A DNA stretch of 64,000 bases from positions 13,157,871 to 13,221,870 of the forward strand of contig CM040451.1 of NCBI GenBank assembly GCA_022749755.1, in the 5' to 3' direction. The translations under genes and the position numbers were made by a program. The notes beneath the pieces are model-generated. The model saw nothing but the letters and a program-made list of their open reading frames with translations. It did no database searches and was not told the origin of the DNA. Below, piece after piece: positions 11,685 through 23,271 of this stretch (the stretch's first letter is position 1; each line of letters begins with the position of its first letter). This DNA comes from Azadirachta indica. Taxonomy: Eukaryota > Streptophyta > Magnoliopsida > Sapindales > Meliaceae.

Positions 11685-12686
11685 CTTAAAAAATATATGT
11701 CATCATCTCTATAATTAATTTCCACTATATATATATATACTTATTAGAGCTTTGAAAACATAACAGTAAAAATACCTAATAAACAATAATTTTTAACAAA
11801 AATTATTTATTTTTATAATAACATTAATTTGACATTTTAATAATTTTCTATCTAAATAGCTTATATTTTTACTAATATCAATCGTTCTATCCCAAATTCA
11901 CAAACCCTCAATTCTCCGATGTACTTTTCAACAATCTTTCTATTTTATTATAGTTGTAATTTTATGATGTCAAATTTTATTATATTTTATTATTTATTTT
12001 CTTCTTTAGTTAAGAGTCACATCATTCAAAAATTTGAAAAACGTAACAATAAATTTAATAACGATAAAAAAGCGGGGTTGTATTTGTACCGAAATAAAAG
12101 TTACAAATTTTAATTCAAAACCAAAAAATTAGTATGGTAAAGTTTGTTGTAGAAAAACAGAAATAAGTTTAATTTTGTATTTTCTTAAGAGAATAAGTGT
12201 TGCATTTTGTAACTTCTAAAAATCATGTTAAATATAGTAATAAATCATGTATCTTATCTGCTTTACAGAAACAAAAACAGAAGTAGTTCTCATGCGTTTG
12301 TTTTTATTATTTTCATACGACGTATTTTCGAGCACTTAATTCTCCAACATATTTCATACAACAAATTCCAGCTTCTTCCACTCCAACCCACAAACAAACC
12401 AAATAACGAGATACTGGAAGCAGCATATACATAGCTGGAAATAGCGTACATGTTGTTTTTCTAGATACGCACGTATCTCTACAACTCAGAGTTCATTCAT
12501 CCACGTTACCTTCCTTTCTTCATTTTGAGCCTTGACCCGTCGAAACGCGGAGCGGTTATTCCACTTTTCCCCACTCCCGTCCACCTAAATGACCAAAATG
12601 CCCCTAAGTTTCAATAAAATATCAATTATCTCCCTTCTTTTGTTAATCAACCGTGTTTCTTAAGGAATTCAACTTTCCTTCTCTCA
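11685..12686. other. Intergenic spacer and promoter of the small peptide gene
   Basis: AT-rich to about 12470, then more balanced sequence with C-rich motifs (12540-12600) that looks like a proximal promoter. The frames at 11919-12113 and 12225-12434 have no recognisable content. Confidence 0.45.
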
Positions 12687-12693
12687 TATATAA
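12687..12693 (+). promoter_or_regulatory. TATA box of the small peptide gene
   Basis: TATATAA lies 118-124 bp ahead of the ATG at 12811. An A/C-rich leader follows, typical of a plant 5' UTR. Confidence 0.5.
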
Positions 12694-12810
12694 TAACTTC
12701 CAATTTCTGCCTTTCCTTGTATATCTGCACAACAACTAGCACAATTACCAAACCAGAGACCAGAAGCAAACAAGTTCTTCTTCGAGTTGCTGTCTTGTCT
12801 GACGAATCAT

Positions 12811-13035
12811 ATGGGAAGAACGACAACAGGCACGAAGAGTAAGAGATGGGTTTTGTTTAAGAGATTGCTAAAGAGAGAGTCATTGAGATGGAAGTTTCTG
12901 GGGAAGTGGAAGAGGATAAATCTTCAGCTTTCTTTCATTGATGATGTTCTTTTCAAGATTGTCTCTGTTTTTGAAGCTGTTGTCTTGGTTGCAACCCTCT
13001 GTTTTTTCTTTCTTTGTTGCGGATGTCACTTCTGA
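12811..13035 (+). CDS. Small basic single-pass membrane peptide, 74 aa, function unknown
   Basis: The first ATG (12811) opens 74 codons. Residues 8-37 are strongly basic (KSKRWVLFKRLLKRES, then KFLGKWKRIN). Residues about 43-72 form one hydrophobic segment rich in Phe and Cys that ends CCGCHF. A TATA box and a normal-looking leader sit upstream and a 3' UTR-like region follows, so this looks like a true single-exon gene. A basic cytosolic head plus a C-terminal anchor suggests a tail-anchored peptide. I have the impression that similar short proteins ending in a CCGCHF-like tail exist in other dicots, but cannot name the family. It is not a DVL/ROTUNDIFOLIA peptide by motif. No function is assigned. 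Confidence 0.65.
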   Translation: MGRTTTGTKSKRWVLFKRLLKRESLRWKFLGKWKRINLQLSFIDDVLFKIVSVFEAVVLVATLCFFFLCCGCHF

Positions 13036-14483
13036 CGGTTTCCGTTTCTATTTCCTTTTTCTTTTTATAAAAAAAAAAATTATTACGTTGGATCAGTTCA
13101 GACATAATATGCTGTAAATCATGCTTCGAACTGGGGATTCGTGGTGGATCTGCGGCTATGGTGGCGGCGGCAGAGTTTTTAATGCAGGATGTTTTCTGGG
13201 TATTTCTCGGAGAGCTTGTCGGGCAAGGAAGGCTTGTAGGATTGGTTGGTGGTGACTGGTGAAGCTAATATATTTTAAGGTTTTCACGACAGAGTTTCTG
13301 TAGTTCTTGATCAATGTATAGAGCTAATGCCTATTAATTAATGTTAATGTAACCTCCTTCTCTATGAACAGATTCTCTTTTTCTCTACTTTCTTAATATT
13401 TTTCTTTAAATCTCCCATTTTAATTTGAGAGTTCTATTACTTTGCTCTCGTTTGGCTTGGTAATTGCAAGGCAGATAAACAAGGAAAATAGCGTGATTAG
13501 CTAAAATGTCTGCAAAATTCTATGGAAATGTTAGATTTGATCATATGCTTGCTTACAAAAATCTCTAATTAGGTCAGAATTGTATTGCAGTACTAGGTAG
13601 TCCAATTTCCACTACTATTTTTTATTAAAAAAAAAAAAAAATTGTTTCGTTGCTGGCTAGTGCTTCTAGAATCTTGGAACTACTCAATGTTCTAAGAAGA
13701 AGTCTATTTTATTAGGCCAACTGGGCCCATCAAGTGCAGCGTTGTACAAGTATTTTATTGCAATCAAATTAGGAGGAGATCAAAAATACTTTATTGAACT
13801 AAATTAAGAGATATAATAATAAAAACGAACTAAAATTTGAACATTTTTAAATCCACTAAATTTTAAATTCCTTCCATCTGTCTACCAGAATTACGTACAA
13901 GGTCCAAATCAAGTCTAATTAATTAATAATTAGACTAATAAGAGAGAGAGTCCACCTCTAATTTATTGAGTAGACGGGTGAATGATAAATTATGCTAAGA
14001 CTGTTTGTTACTCATTGAGAGTGAGCAGTCGAATTTTTCTAGTTACTGAGTATGATATATTTTGGTAAAATTTAAAGCTTAAACTCAAGAATTGCCAGAT
14101 ACATACAAGTTTGAAAAATTCATATACTTTTCTTTGTTATGGGGGCTGTCAAATTAGAAGATTTCAATTCAAATGTATTATTTCTGATTTGGATTTGAAC
14201 CCACGAACGCAATCGCTTCCAATAACAAGAAACAATGTAACATACTCTCTCAGCCTCCGCGTTACTGATGACCAGAGAATTTCTTCATATGATGACCACA
14301 TTACGATAGATTTGAATCTCCTTCTCGTTATCATTATTTATAGAAAGTCAAACATTTTCCGTTGACTATTGAATTCATTCCAAAAATTCATATTTAATGT
14401 CGATGTTACATCCACCTGCAATCAATTAAGAACAACAAATACGAAAAAAAAAACAATGTAACCTAATTCAACCTAAAATTAAT
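13036..14483. other. 3' UTR of the small peptide gene and intergenic spacer
   Basis: The first 300 bp or so are GC-richer and are probably 3' UTR. The rest is AT-rich without genes. A poly(A) tract lies near 13627. The frame at 14111-14365 shows no domain. Confidence 0.45.
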
Positions 14484-17016
14484 CTAATTGCCCATTCCAT
14501 GCGTGGAGCTCAAGGCACCAGCATCTTCCCCTGCACCAACACATTGTTCCACAATTAGAACCGATCCACGTACAAAATCTGAAAATACTAACAAATCTCC
14601 CATCGCTCCGATCTCCGGGCAGTCACACCAGACTAATAAACCCGCCGTCACCGGCGACGGTGTAACATCCTTTCCTACAATGTATAGATCAACTTTCTCA
14701 TCTTCCATTTCTTTTAACACCTCTATAGTTTCTTCTCCGTTGTTTGACGTCTTCTCAGTATAAGTCACGTTCTCGCCTGCGGTCTTCAGTCTGAACTCGT
14801 TAGCATATTCGGCGTCAAGCTGATTTTGCCTTTGGTTAACGTAGAAGATAGGTCCACGATTACTTTCTTTTCTTCCGGGGAGAAGACGCAGTACGGTTAG
14901 TTGAACCAGCGGGTGGCCTAACATGATCTTTGTGAATGCTAGTGTCTGGCGGTCGTCCGGCCCTCCGATGAACAGTATAACGACGTGCATCATGCCGGCG
15001 TCGTCCAGGGTTCCTGGTTCATGGAGTCCTTTGCCCATCAAGATAACCACAGAACACGGAGCGTTTGCTAATATATTCAAATTGATCTCGCGAAGTGAAG
15101 ACTTGGATTTCGTGTTACAGTGTAATGTGTGGAAAGGAAGAATCATAAACGCTATGCGCTTGTCTTCTGCGAGAAAGCAAACGTCCTCGTGCATTGTGAG
15201 AATAGGGGACACCGATGTGATAGGTTGAACTGAAACGGCTGTGTTCTGGTTCTCAAACTTTTCAAATGTACCGAGGATTTGATCGGACGAGGTGTTCTCG
15301 ATGCGGCTTTGTACAGTGCCTCCGTTCTTGCTGGTGTTGTGGACAATGAGCATGGCGGAAGCGCGACCGGTGAGCTCGACGAGGTGGAGGGCGTAGACGA
15401 AGATAGGAGACTGTTTGGTGGCGTTGGAGAAGTTGAGGAGGTTGATTATGCTCGGTACATTTTCAACCGAGTGGAAGCATGCAAGAATTCGGAGCTCAGC
15501 ACCTTGTTTTGTGTGTTGTATGCTCCTGCCCTCATATTCATTTAAACATGCTGAAGACTCGTAAATTGTTTTAAAGATCGGCGAAACTACGGCGGTCATT
15601 ACCACCATAGTCACCGCTATCACTGCATACTCTTGGTCTTGCAAAATCTGCAAAAATTACGCACACAGATTACGAATTATATATGTACTTTTAACATGGG
15701 AATTTGATTCGATAAAAAACAACGCTGAAATCAAATTACCTTTTTGTCCCAGCCAAAGTTAAGGATGACAAGAGCCAAGATCCCTTTGGTATTCAAAAGA
15801 ATTCCTAGAGCGAAACTGTCCTGGAATTGCACGTGGTAGAAGAGAGAAACTAAAAGAGTACTCAAAATCTTAAGTAAAGAAGCCAAGAATACAATCGTCC
15901 CACTAAGGAACCAGTCGTCCACGCTATGAAGATTGATTTTTATCCCGCAAATAGCAAAGAATAACGGAAGCATAATCCCGGATACAAAATCCCCAAACCT
16001 CTCAATAAGCACAGCTTTAAGCTCTCTATCGGGCATTATAATCCCAAAAACAAATGCCCCAATAATTGAATACGTGCCACTGACTTCTGTCACGAATGAA
16101 CACAGCACAGCCCCAATGAGCACAAAACAGAGATAGTAATCGCTGTAACCGTTGTTGTCTTCAATGGATTTGGAAGTGCGGCGAATAATCCACACAAGAA
16201 ATGGACGGACTACGTAGACACATATTAGTATGAAGGCGATGGTTGTAGTGACAGCAAACGCTCCATTTTGAGGACTTAAACGTGCTGGCAACACAATTGC
16301 AATTAAAATCCAGGAGCAAATATCGCTAATCGTGGCGGTAGACAAGGCCATTCGTCCGCCTTCAGTATGTCGGAGCCTGAGTTCTTCAAGAATACGAGCG
16401 ACCCCAGGGAAGCCGGTGACGGTGAACGTGAGGCCCCAAAACAAGCAACCGCTGGGTTGAGGTGAAAGATGCAAGAGATGTTGGGAGAGGAAATATAAGC
16501 CAGATCCTACGACCATAGGAACCAGTGCTCCGGCAAATGCAATGTGAAATTCTATCTTGGATGCATGCTGAATTGAGCTTACGTCCATTTCTAAACCAAG
16601 CAAGAATACGTAGAAATCCAAGGCCATTTATGCTATTGTCTCTAATGTCGTAACACTTTTCAGAGGAAATAAATTGGAGACAGATTTTCTCTTTCCGAAG
16701 AATGATGGACCTAACAACTAACCACTCTATATAAAATTAAATGAATAAGCAATTTCATATACACGCATTGCATATATCTTAACCTGAATATATATATATA
16801 AATAATATCTGTGACAATGCGGGGTTGATGGAGAGGCCGGAGAATGAGGTAGAGGAAACGAGTGAAGAGAATGACGAAGGCAAATTGTGTAATGAGGAGA
16901 GAAATGGATTCAATTTGGGGGTTTTCGGCCTTCCAGAGGCCATTGGCAGTAGTTATATTTAGAATCAAACAGGCATTACAATAATTTTTATGGTTTTGAA
17001 ACACAACCAAGCTCAT
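14484..17016 (-). pseudogene. CHX-type cation/H+ antiporter copy with an in-frame stop
   Basis: Three exons read leftward: 17016-16784 (MSLVVFQNHKNY, first helix, LHQPRIVTDI), about 16710-15740 (transmembrane core: GPSFFGKRK, FYVFLLGLEMD, TVTGFPGVARILEELRL, a GTYSIIGAFVFGIIMP helix) and 15647-14484 (cytosolic C-terminal domain, ending HGMGN). The exon 2/3 junction is clean (AAAAG|GTAATT, TTGCAG|ATT, phase 0). Length and order match plant CPA2/CHX proteins of about 790 residues, which move K+ or other cations against H+ in endomembranes or plasma membrane. Two faults appear. A TAA at 16630-16628 interrupts the frame just before MALDFYVF, and the exon 1 donor follows a TA run in a phase that fits no visible acceptor for LLGPSFFG. 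A shortened product starting at 16627 remains possible. Otherwise it is a young pseudogene or contains a sequence error. Confidence 0.75.
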
Positions 17017-17948
17017 TTTTCTTCTCCTCCGCCTTGGCACGACCGTGCACGCTGCCGCGAAGTTTACGGGCGAGAAGCAAAAAAAGAGGTGAAAGAGGAT
17101 GGAAAAGAATATCAGGGTTGTATTATAAGAAGAAAACATTTTGGGTTGTCAGCTTTAATTGAGGTGTCATTTGTTTGTTTCAGATTTTGTCTTGACAACT
17201 TGAAACAGCTGGAACCAGAAGATGAAATATGCATTCGGTTTTGATGTTCTTTTTTTTATGGGAGAAGTATTTAATAGCAAATTGTTTGTTTGATTATAAA
17301 TAAGAAACCTTACAGGTTAATCCTAAATATCAATAAGAGTCCATATACAAATTTTTTAGGATACAAATTCTAGAGACTAATGAGAGATATTCATAATTGG
17401 AGAAAAAGAATGTCATCTAAATTGAAGAAAAAATTTTAAACATATTCATCTAATATCGACAAAATGGGCAAAATGAAATGGGTTCCGCTTTACCGAACCC
17501 AGCTTCGATTGATTGCACCAATGGAGTTAAAAGAGTTTCCTACACTGGCACCAGCTTAGCTTTTCTTCCCACGATACTTGGTTCACTTGCCGTCAATGAC
17601 ATAATAGCTGGAGAGCAACTTTTTCAATCATCCCATTTCAAAGATTCCTACATTTTTCCTCACAGGATCAAATTTGAAAAATTAAAATGATGGATTCACT
17701 CTTGAGAACAGGAATCAGCAATGCTTTGGTCCAAACTTTGCACCTGCTTTGAATAAGCAACTGTATATCTCTCAAAATAGTACACAAACTTGAATAATAA
17801 TCACATTAGCTGTACACAAAATGGTACAGACAAATAAGGGTTGAATACAAAAGTCAATTCATCGGTGATCCCATAAATTGATATACAACTAATAGCCCCT
17901 GTACTTTACTATTCCTACCGAAACACTGTTCTACTACAACAACAATCC
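17017..17948. other. Intergenic region between CHX copy and HMG-box gene
   Basis: CHX promoter side at the left, 3' UTR of the HMG-box gene from about 17700. A stretch at 17478-17640 is GC-richer and has coding-like bias on both strands but contains a stop on the minus strand. I cannot name it. Confidence 0.4.
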
Positions 17949-20211
17949 TTAATCATACTCATCAAACTCAGAATCATCTTCAGTGTCTTTACTTTCGCCA
18001 CTTTCCTGCATTGGGGGAAGAGAATCAGCTCAACACATTGCAACTGTGAAACAATGCACAATGAGATGAAAGTAAGCTTTTAAAACATGTAACAAATAAT
18101 GCAGGTACCTTTCTCTTTATATAATCTGCCATGGCTCTATCAAACTCTGCTCGTTTCTCTGTTGCTATATCATAATATTTAACTTTATCCTAGAGGCAAA
18201 AAGGATAAATTAAAGGGTAGCTGTTACAACCATGTCTTTTGAAAAAATATTTTAAGGCTACATCATAATATTTCACTTTGTTCCTCTGCAGTTGGTATGT
18301 TAGAAATTAACTTAAAAATGGAAAACCATGTTTTCAGCGTTAGGATTACTAGCACGTGCCTTCTAAGAATATACATGCAAATAAGGCATGCAAAGCAATA
18401 ACTTTATCCATGAATCCATGGAATTCCTACTTAGTTTATCGAGTCAAAATTTGCTGCACCATATCCAGCAATAAATCAAGGCAAACTACTATTGGCAGCA
18501 CTTACCACCATGTCCATACTATAAACCATTTGAAAATTTATGAACGAATGAACAAACCTCATATGTCATTGTTTTCCACTTCTCTCCACATGCCTTGCCG
18601 ATCTGAAAGAAAATTATCACATAATTCATTTATCATAACAGAGAGAGAGAAACAGAGAGATACAAGCTATAAGAGACAATCCAGTACATACATCACGCAT
18701 TGACTTGATGTCTGGATTCTGCTCTTGAAATTCCTTACGAAAGTCGTCCCTTCAAATTGTAGTAAAATTAAGTTATACATGTAATCCTAATAAAATTTGT
18801 AGTTTTGCAAATATAACAGAAGTTCTCTAGTAGCCCTTGCTTTTCCTGTGTACACAACTAAAGAACCAATAGAATAATTTTGAAAGTAACATAAGGCATA
18901 CGCGTAAAGCCTGAAAATTATCTCCACATTTTATGAAACTATAAAAGCCAGGAAGCTAACTTGTTTGACTCTATCTTCCAAAACACTCTCATCAATCACC
19001 TTCAATCCCTTCATCTCCAAAAGGATAAAGGAAAAAGTAAGCCCGTTCAGACAAACACGCCCATTTACTCACCAATAACAATAAACTGGACAAGAAAAAC
19101 AATCAAAAAAGCTTAGACAGTGTGCGGCAGAAAATGAAGGGTAACTACAAACTTCCATAAGATATTTTACCCAGATATTTAAAACTATGAGCAAATGTTG
19201 TCATAATGCAATAAGTTGTGAATATACATCACCCCCCCCACCCACCTCACTCCAGGCCGGGGAAAAAAAAGGTGTTCAATATGCTCCAATGAATACAATA
19301 ACCTGAAGAACGATATGCTATGAAATCATAAAAATACATGTGAATGCCAACCAAAGGACAGGAGAAAGACACACAAACAAAAAAAAAAAATTCAAATGCT
19401 TCTGATGTTAGCCTGAACATAAATGACAAGTTTTATTTTTATATGAACTGTAAGCAACAGCAAAGTAATCACAAAATATCAAATACCATATCAGAAAAAA
19501 GATTAGCGACAAAAAACAGAAAATAAAAACACATACAAGAAGTAGAAGAAAGCAGTAGGTGGTTTCTTGGGTTTCTTAGGATCAGGCTTCCCATGTTTCT
19601 TCTTCTTCTTCATGGTCAGTTTCTTTGCTGGGTAGGGTTTCTCCTCTTTCTCGCTAGCAACTATACTCTGTTGACTAGGCCTCTTTCTCAACACCATTTT
19701 CCTAACAGAATTTCAAAGTAACAACCTGTTTGGTCACCGAGAAAATCTTACCCAAAAAAAAGTAAAAAGAATTTAAGCACCATTATCAAATTTCCCTTTT
19801 ATTAGCAATTAATATCATAAAAAAGAGAAAACTCTTTCCCCAACTCAGTTTAATACGAAATATTCATCCTTTCTTCCAACCGCGGAAGTATCGTTTGCCA
19901 TTTTAAGTGATATACAATTAAAAGAAAATCCCATAAATTTGGAATTTCCATTATTGAGAACCGCAATAGAAAAGGAGCTGAGGCAACCGCTCGAGTTAAC
20001 TTCTTACGCTTTAATGGTTTTGCAGGCAGCCAAGAACAGAGCAAGTAAATACAAACAGTAGTAAATTAATAATTACATCCAAAAATTTATATGTTTGATG
20101 CAGGAAGGAGAAAAAAGTGATAGAAGAGTACTGGTTGGAGGCAGTTTCGGAGGCGGAGGAAGCTGAAGAAGACTGCGAATTTTTTGACTTTTCCGTTGCT
20201 TTCTTCGCCAT
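17949..20211 (-). CDS. HMG-box DNA-binding protein, HMGB type, 161 aa
   Basis: Six exons read leftward with correct GT-AG borders and continuous phase: 20211-20132, 19701-19537, 18749-18692, 18602-18558, 18189-18109, 18005-17949, giving 161 residues. Residues 1-70 are basic and Ser/Lys-rich (MAKKATEKSKNSQSSSAS, a KKKKK run). The HMG box follows at about 70-138: PKKPKKPPTAFFYFLDDF, QEQNPDIKSMRDIGKACG, EKWKTMTYEDKVKYYDIA. An acidic tail (DTEDDSEFDEYD) closes the protein. HMGB proteins bend DNA and loosen nucleosomes in the nucleus, and the basic-box-acidic layout matches this family. I would place it near the product of Arabidopsis At2g34450, from memory. A degenerate copy of the start of exon 5 sits in intron 4 at 18256-18290. 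Confidence 0.9.
18256..18290 (-). repeat. Degenerate duplicate of the start of HMGB exon 5 within intron 4
   Basis: On the minus strand a CTGCAG acceptor-like motif is followed by AGGAACAAAGTGAAATATTA and TGATGTAGCC. The real exon 5 reads GATAAAGTTAAATATTATGA and TATAGC. About 20 of 22 aligned bases in the core match. One extra C shifts the frame, so it cannot act as a straightforward alternative exon. Confidence 0.6.
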
Positions 20212-23049
20212 TTCTCTTCCCTCAAACTCTGAGAGCTCTGCGTTGTGTCGGCTCTCGACTGGGTTAACGACTCGTCCAAATAATTTGACACCGTGGGGAT
20301 TGGAGAACAGACAAAACGATGCGTATAACCAATCGAGTCGTAGTCTTAAAACGCTGCGTTTTACCAAGTCTCAAATCTATTATATACTGAAAAAATTATC
20401 AATTAAATTAACTTGTACCGTCGTCCGCACCTTTTTTAGAATTAAATATTAGGATAAAAATAATAGTGTTTAAGATAATGGCTGACAATTGGTTTTGTAA
20501 ACCATTAAAATTTAATATTAGGAGAAAAAGAAGTTCATAACTGCTGGTTGTTTGTGCTAATTTATGAGGTATGGTCCGTGAACAATAAAATTTCTTGACT
20601 TTTTTATCATCAATTGCCTATCTATAATAAAACTTGCACCCAAATTATCAATTTCCATGTTTCATGGTGGTTGACATTTTGGGTTTCTTTTTTCACATGA
20701 TTTGCATAATTTTTCTTGACAAACAATATACTGAAATTATAATTTCTCACTTAACAAATTGTTATGATTTCAATATTTATTGCATGACGAGTAATGTTAA
20801 ACATGATAAAATTTATTTTAAATTTTTTATATCCAATTATGTGACTTGATAATGTGATAAATAATTTATAAAATTGCATAAAATTATATTATTCACTTAA
20901 CAAATATCACGTCAAATAGATATTATATTATTTTCATGACAATAGGATATAAGGATGTGTGAAGATATGAAATGTGCACGATGGAAGAGAACTACCAAAT
21001 AAGTATAGAATTGGCATGCTCCCCATGTTCAACTCAATTTCCTTATTTTTTTTTAAAGAAAAAAGATAAATATAAATTTACATACTTTAGTATTTAAATT
21101 TTACTTAATAAAATAAAGTAGAAAATTTTCAAAATATAATGATAAAAAAAATGCATACGTTTTTTTTGGCTGTTTTCGAAAAAGAAATATATCGATATTT
21201 ATTGAATATAAAGATATATAAAGAACTAAAATAAAAGTTATATATGAATAAAAATATAAAATGTGCACTGTTAGATCGGGTGAAAGTGCAAATTGTACAT
21301 GCATTCGTAATTTATCGCACCATCGCTATGTAGCTATCTGAAGTAGACTATACAAGTATCAATGTCTAAACTTTCAATATATTATACGTGTATTTGTAAT
21401 TTAAGAAAAAAATAGCACCCTATGCAAAAAAAAAAAAAAAAAATACACACCACATATGGACCTTATTGTAGAGGCTATATAAATTCATTTCATACCAATG
21501 CATATTAATTGATATTGTTATTCTTGATTGTTATGCTTAAAATTAATTAAGGGGCGCTATAGAAATACATTTCATAGGAATATCTAATAATAATAATTGG
21601 TATGAATAGGAAATAAATATTACTAATATATATATTTATTGTAGTCCGCTTTAGTGCACTTTTTTTTTTTTCCCAATGTCAGTGAAATGGACAACTAACT
21701 TTGCCTATAAAATATATTTCAATGCATCAACTATCTTCTCGTGCAGGTATTAAAAATTTTCGTATAACCTATACCAATTAAATACACATTTAACTCAATT
21801 TTTGTAAAAATACATAATTATCATGTGCTCTTTGACTATCATACTGATGATTTATGATAAATTTAATAATTTTAAATTATTTTAAAAAAATTTTTAAAAA
21901 TTTAATATTTTTTAAATGAGATTTCTCATATCTAAAATAACATCAAGTCCTATTAAATAAAAAGATAACTTATATTAACAAATTACTTATTTAATAATTA
22001 TGTTATCTATTTAACATACTATTATATAATATTTATATAAATACTAATAAATTTTAGTTTCAATAATATTAATTTTTTAAAAATATTAAAAATATAATTA
22101 TCGTGTAGAAAACTGTCGATCCTACTCACATCTATTAAGCTTTAAAAAAAAAAAAAACATAATAGCCAGCATAAATAGTTATTGATAGTCACTTTAACCT
22201 CATGTTCACACCAACCAATTTTCTTTCCTCTAAACGCTCTCCGTCTACTCTCTTCTAGCATTAGAAAACAAAAAAGATAATGTCATTATTGATTTCTAAA
22301 TTTTTATTATTTCTCAAATAAAGACACAATTATATAATTACATGAAATAAGTACCCAAGTAACTAAAATAGTGTATGGGTAGTTTGGTCATTTCAAAGGG
22401 ATGGGAAAAAGCCCTGAACCTATGGGTCTTTGCCTCATCCCGCTTTGTTTGGGATAGATTTGGGGTTTAAAAATTTAACTCATTTAAAAATTGGGACAAG
22501 TTACTTTAATCCGTCTAATTTATTTTAAAATATACTATAACAAATATACTGTATTATATTATAGTTCAATTTTAAAAAATACTGTAACAAATATACTGTA
22601 TTATATTATAGTTTACTGTAGTAGGCCTAACTTTTAAGTTATATTGTTGTAGTTGGCCCACAAATTATAATTCGTATTGTAATAAAGTCATGTTATACAA
22701 AATTTAAATATTATAGTGGCATTGTAACTTAGTCAAACGGAGTCAAATGAAGCTAGGTTGGAGATAGATTGAACTAGTTAAAAATGAGAACGAGTTGGTT
22801 TTGATAACGTTTTCTTTTAAATGTGAGAAGGTGGGTTCGAGAATAAACTCGTCTAAACGGGACAAGCTCAAGAATGGCAAACCCTGCCCTAAACTCACCT
22901 CATTGCCATCCTTAAGTTAGGGGCTTATGTGATATAAATGAAAATATACGTTTTATTTCAAGATAAGATAAATATGAGGGACCTAGAGAATATTGTTCCA
23001 AAACATGAACAAAGGTTTAAAGGTTCCGATCTGATCTGATCACGTGGGT
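20212..23049. other. Intergenic region between divergent HMGB and KAS I genes
   Basis: The HMGB promoter lies at the left; minus-strand TATATAAT at 20379-20386 is a possible TATA box. The rest is AT-rich. A 40-bp unit containing ATACTGTAACAAATATACTG or a close variant is tandemly repeated at about 22530-22612. The block at 22370-22930, with CCCTGCCCTAAACTCACC-like sequence, looks like old dispersed repeat. No gene was seen. Confidence 0.5.
22528..22613. repeat. Two-copy tandem repeat
   Basis: The string ACAAATATACTGTATTATAT followed by TATAGTT occurs twice about 46 bp apart, with similar flanks. Confidence 0.7.
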
Positions 23050-23057
23050 TATATATA
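23041..23057 (+). promoter_or_regulatory. G-box and TATA box of KAS I
   Basis: CACGTG at 23041-23046 is followed at once by TATATATA at 23050-23057, 215 bp ahead of the ATG. A pyrimidine-rich leader with CTT repeats (23215-23235) follows. The element names are standard; their use here is inferred. Confidence 0.5.
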
Positions 23058-23271
23058 CTACAGTCCGCAAACACACACACACGCGGAGCGGTAGCTCAAC
23101 TCTCCCAGCTTAGTTTAACACACTGACATTTCTCACCCACTGCTGCTTACTTTTTTCAAGCATTTCAATTCCCACTCAAACTCCACGCAACCATACATTG
23201 TTATCATCGCCCCCCTCTTCTTCTTCTTCTTCTTAGTCTTGTTCTTTCAGACATAATCTCAAACATTAAGC

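Noticed and set aside
14488..15545. Several plus-strand frames of 88-101 codons
   Set aside because: They are antisense readings of CHX exon 3, whose minus-strand frame is long, conserved and correctly spliced.
17478..17690. Open frame of 70 codons on the plus strand, with a coding-like minus-strand reading opposite
   Set aside because: The minus-strand reading has an internal stop and neither reading matches a family I know. No splice sites tie it to a neighbour.
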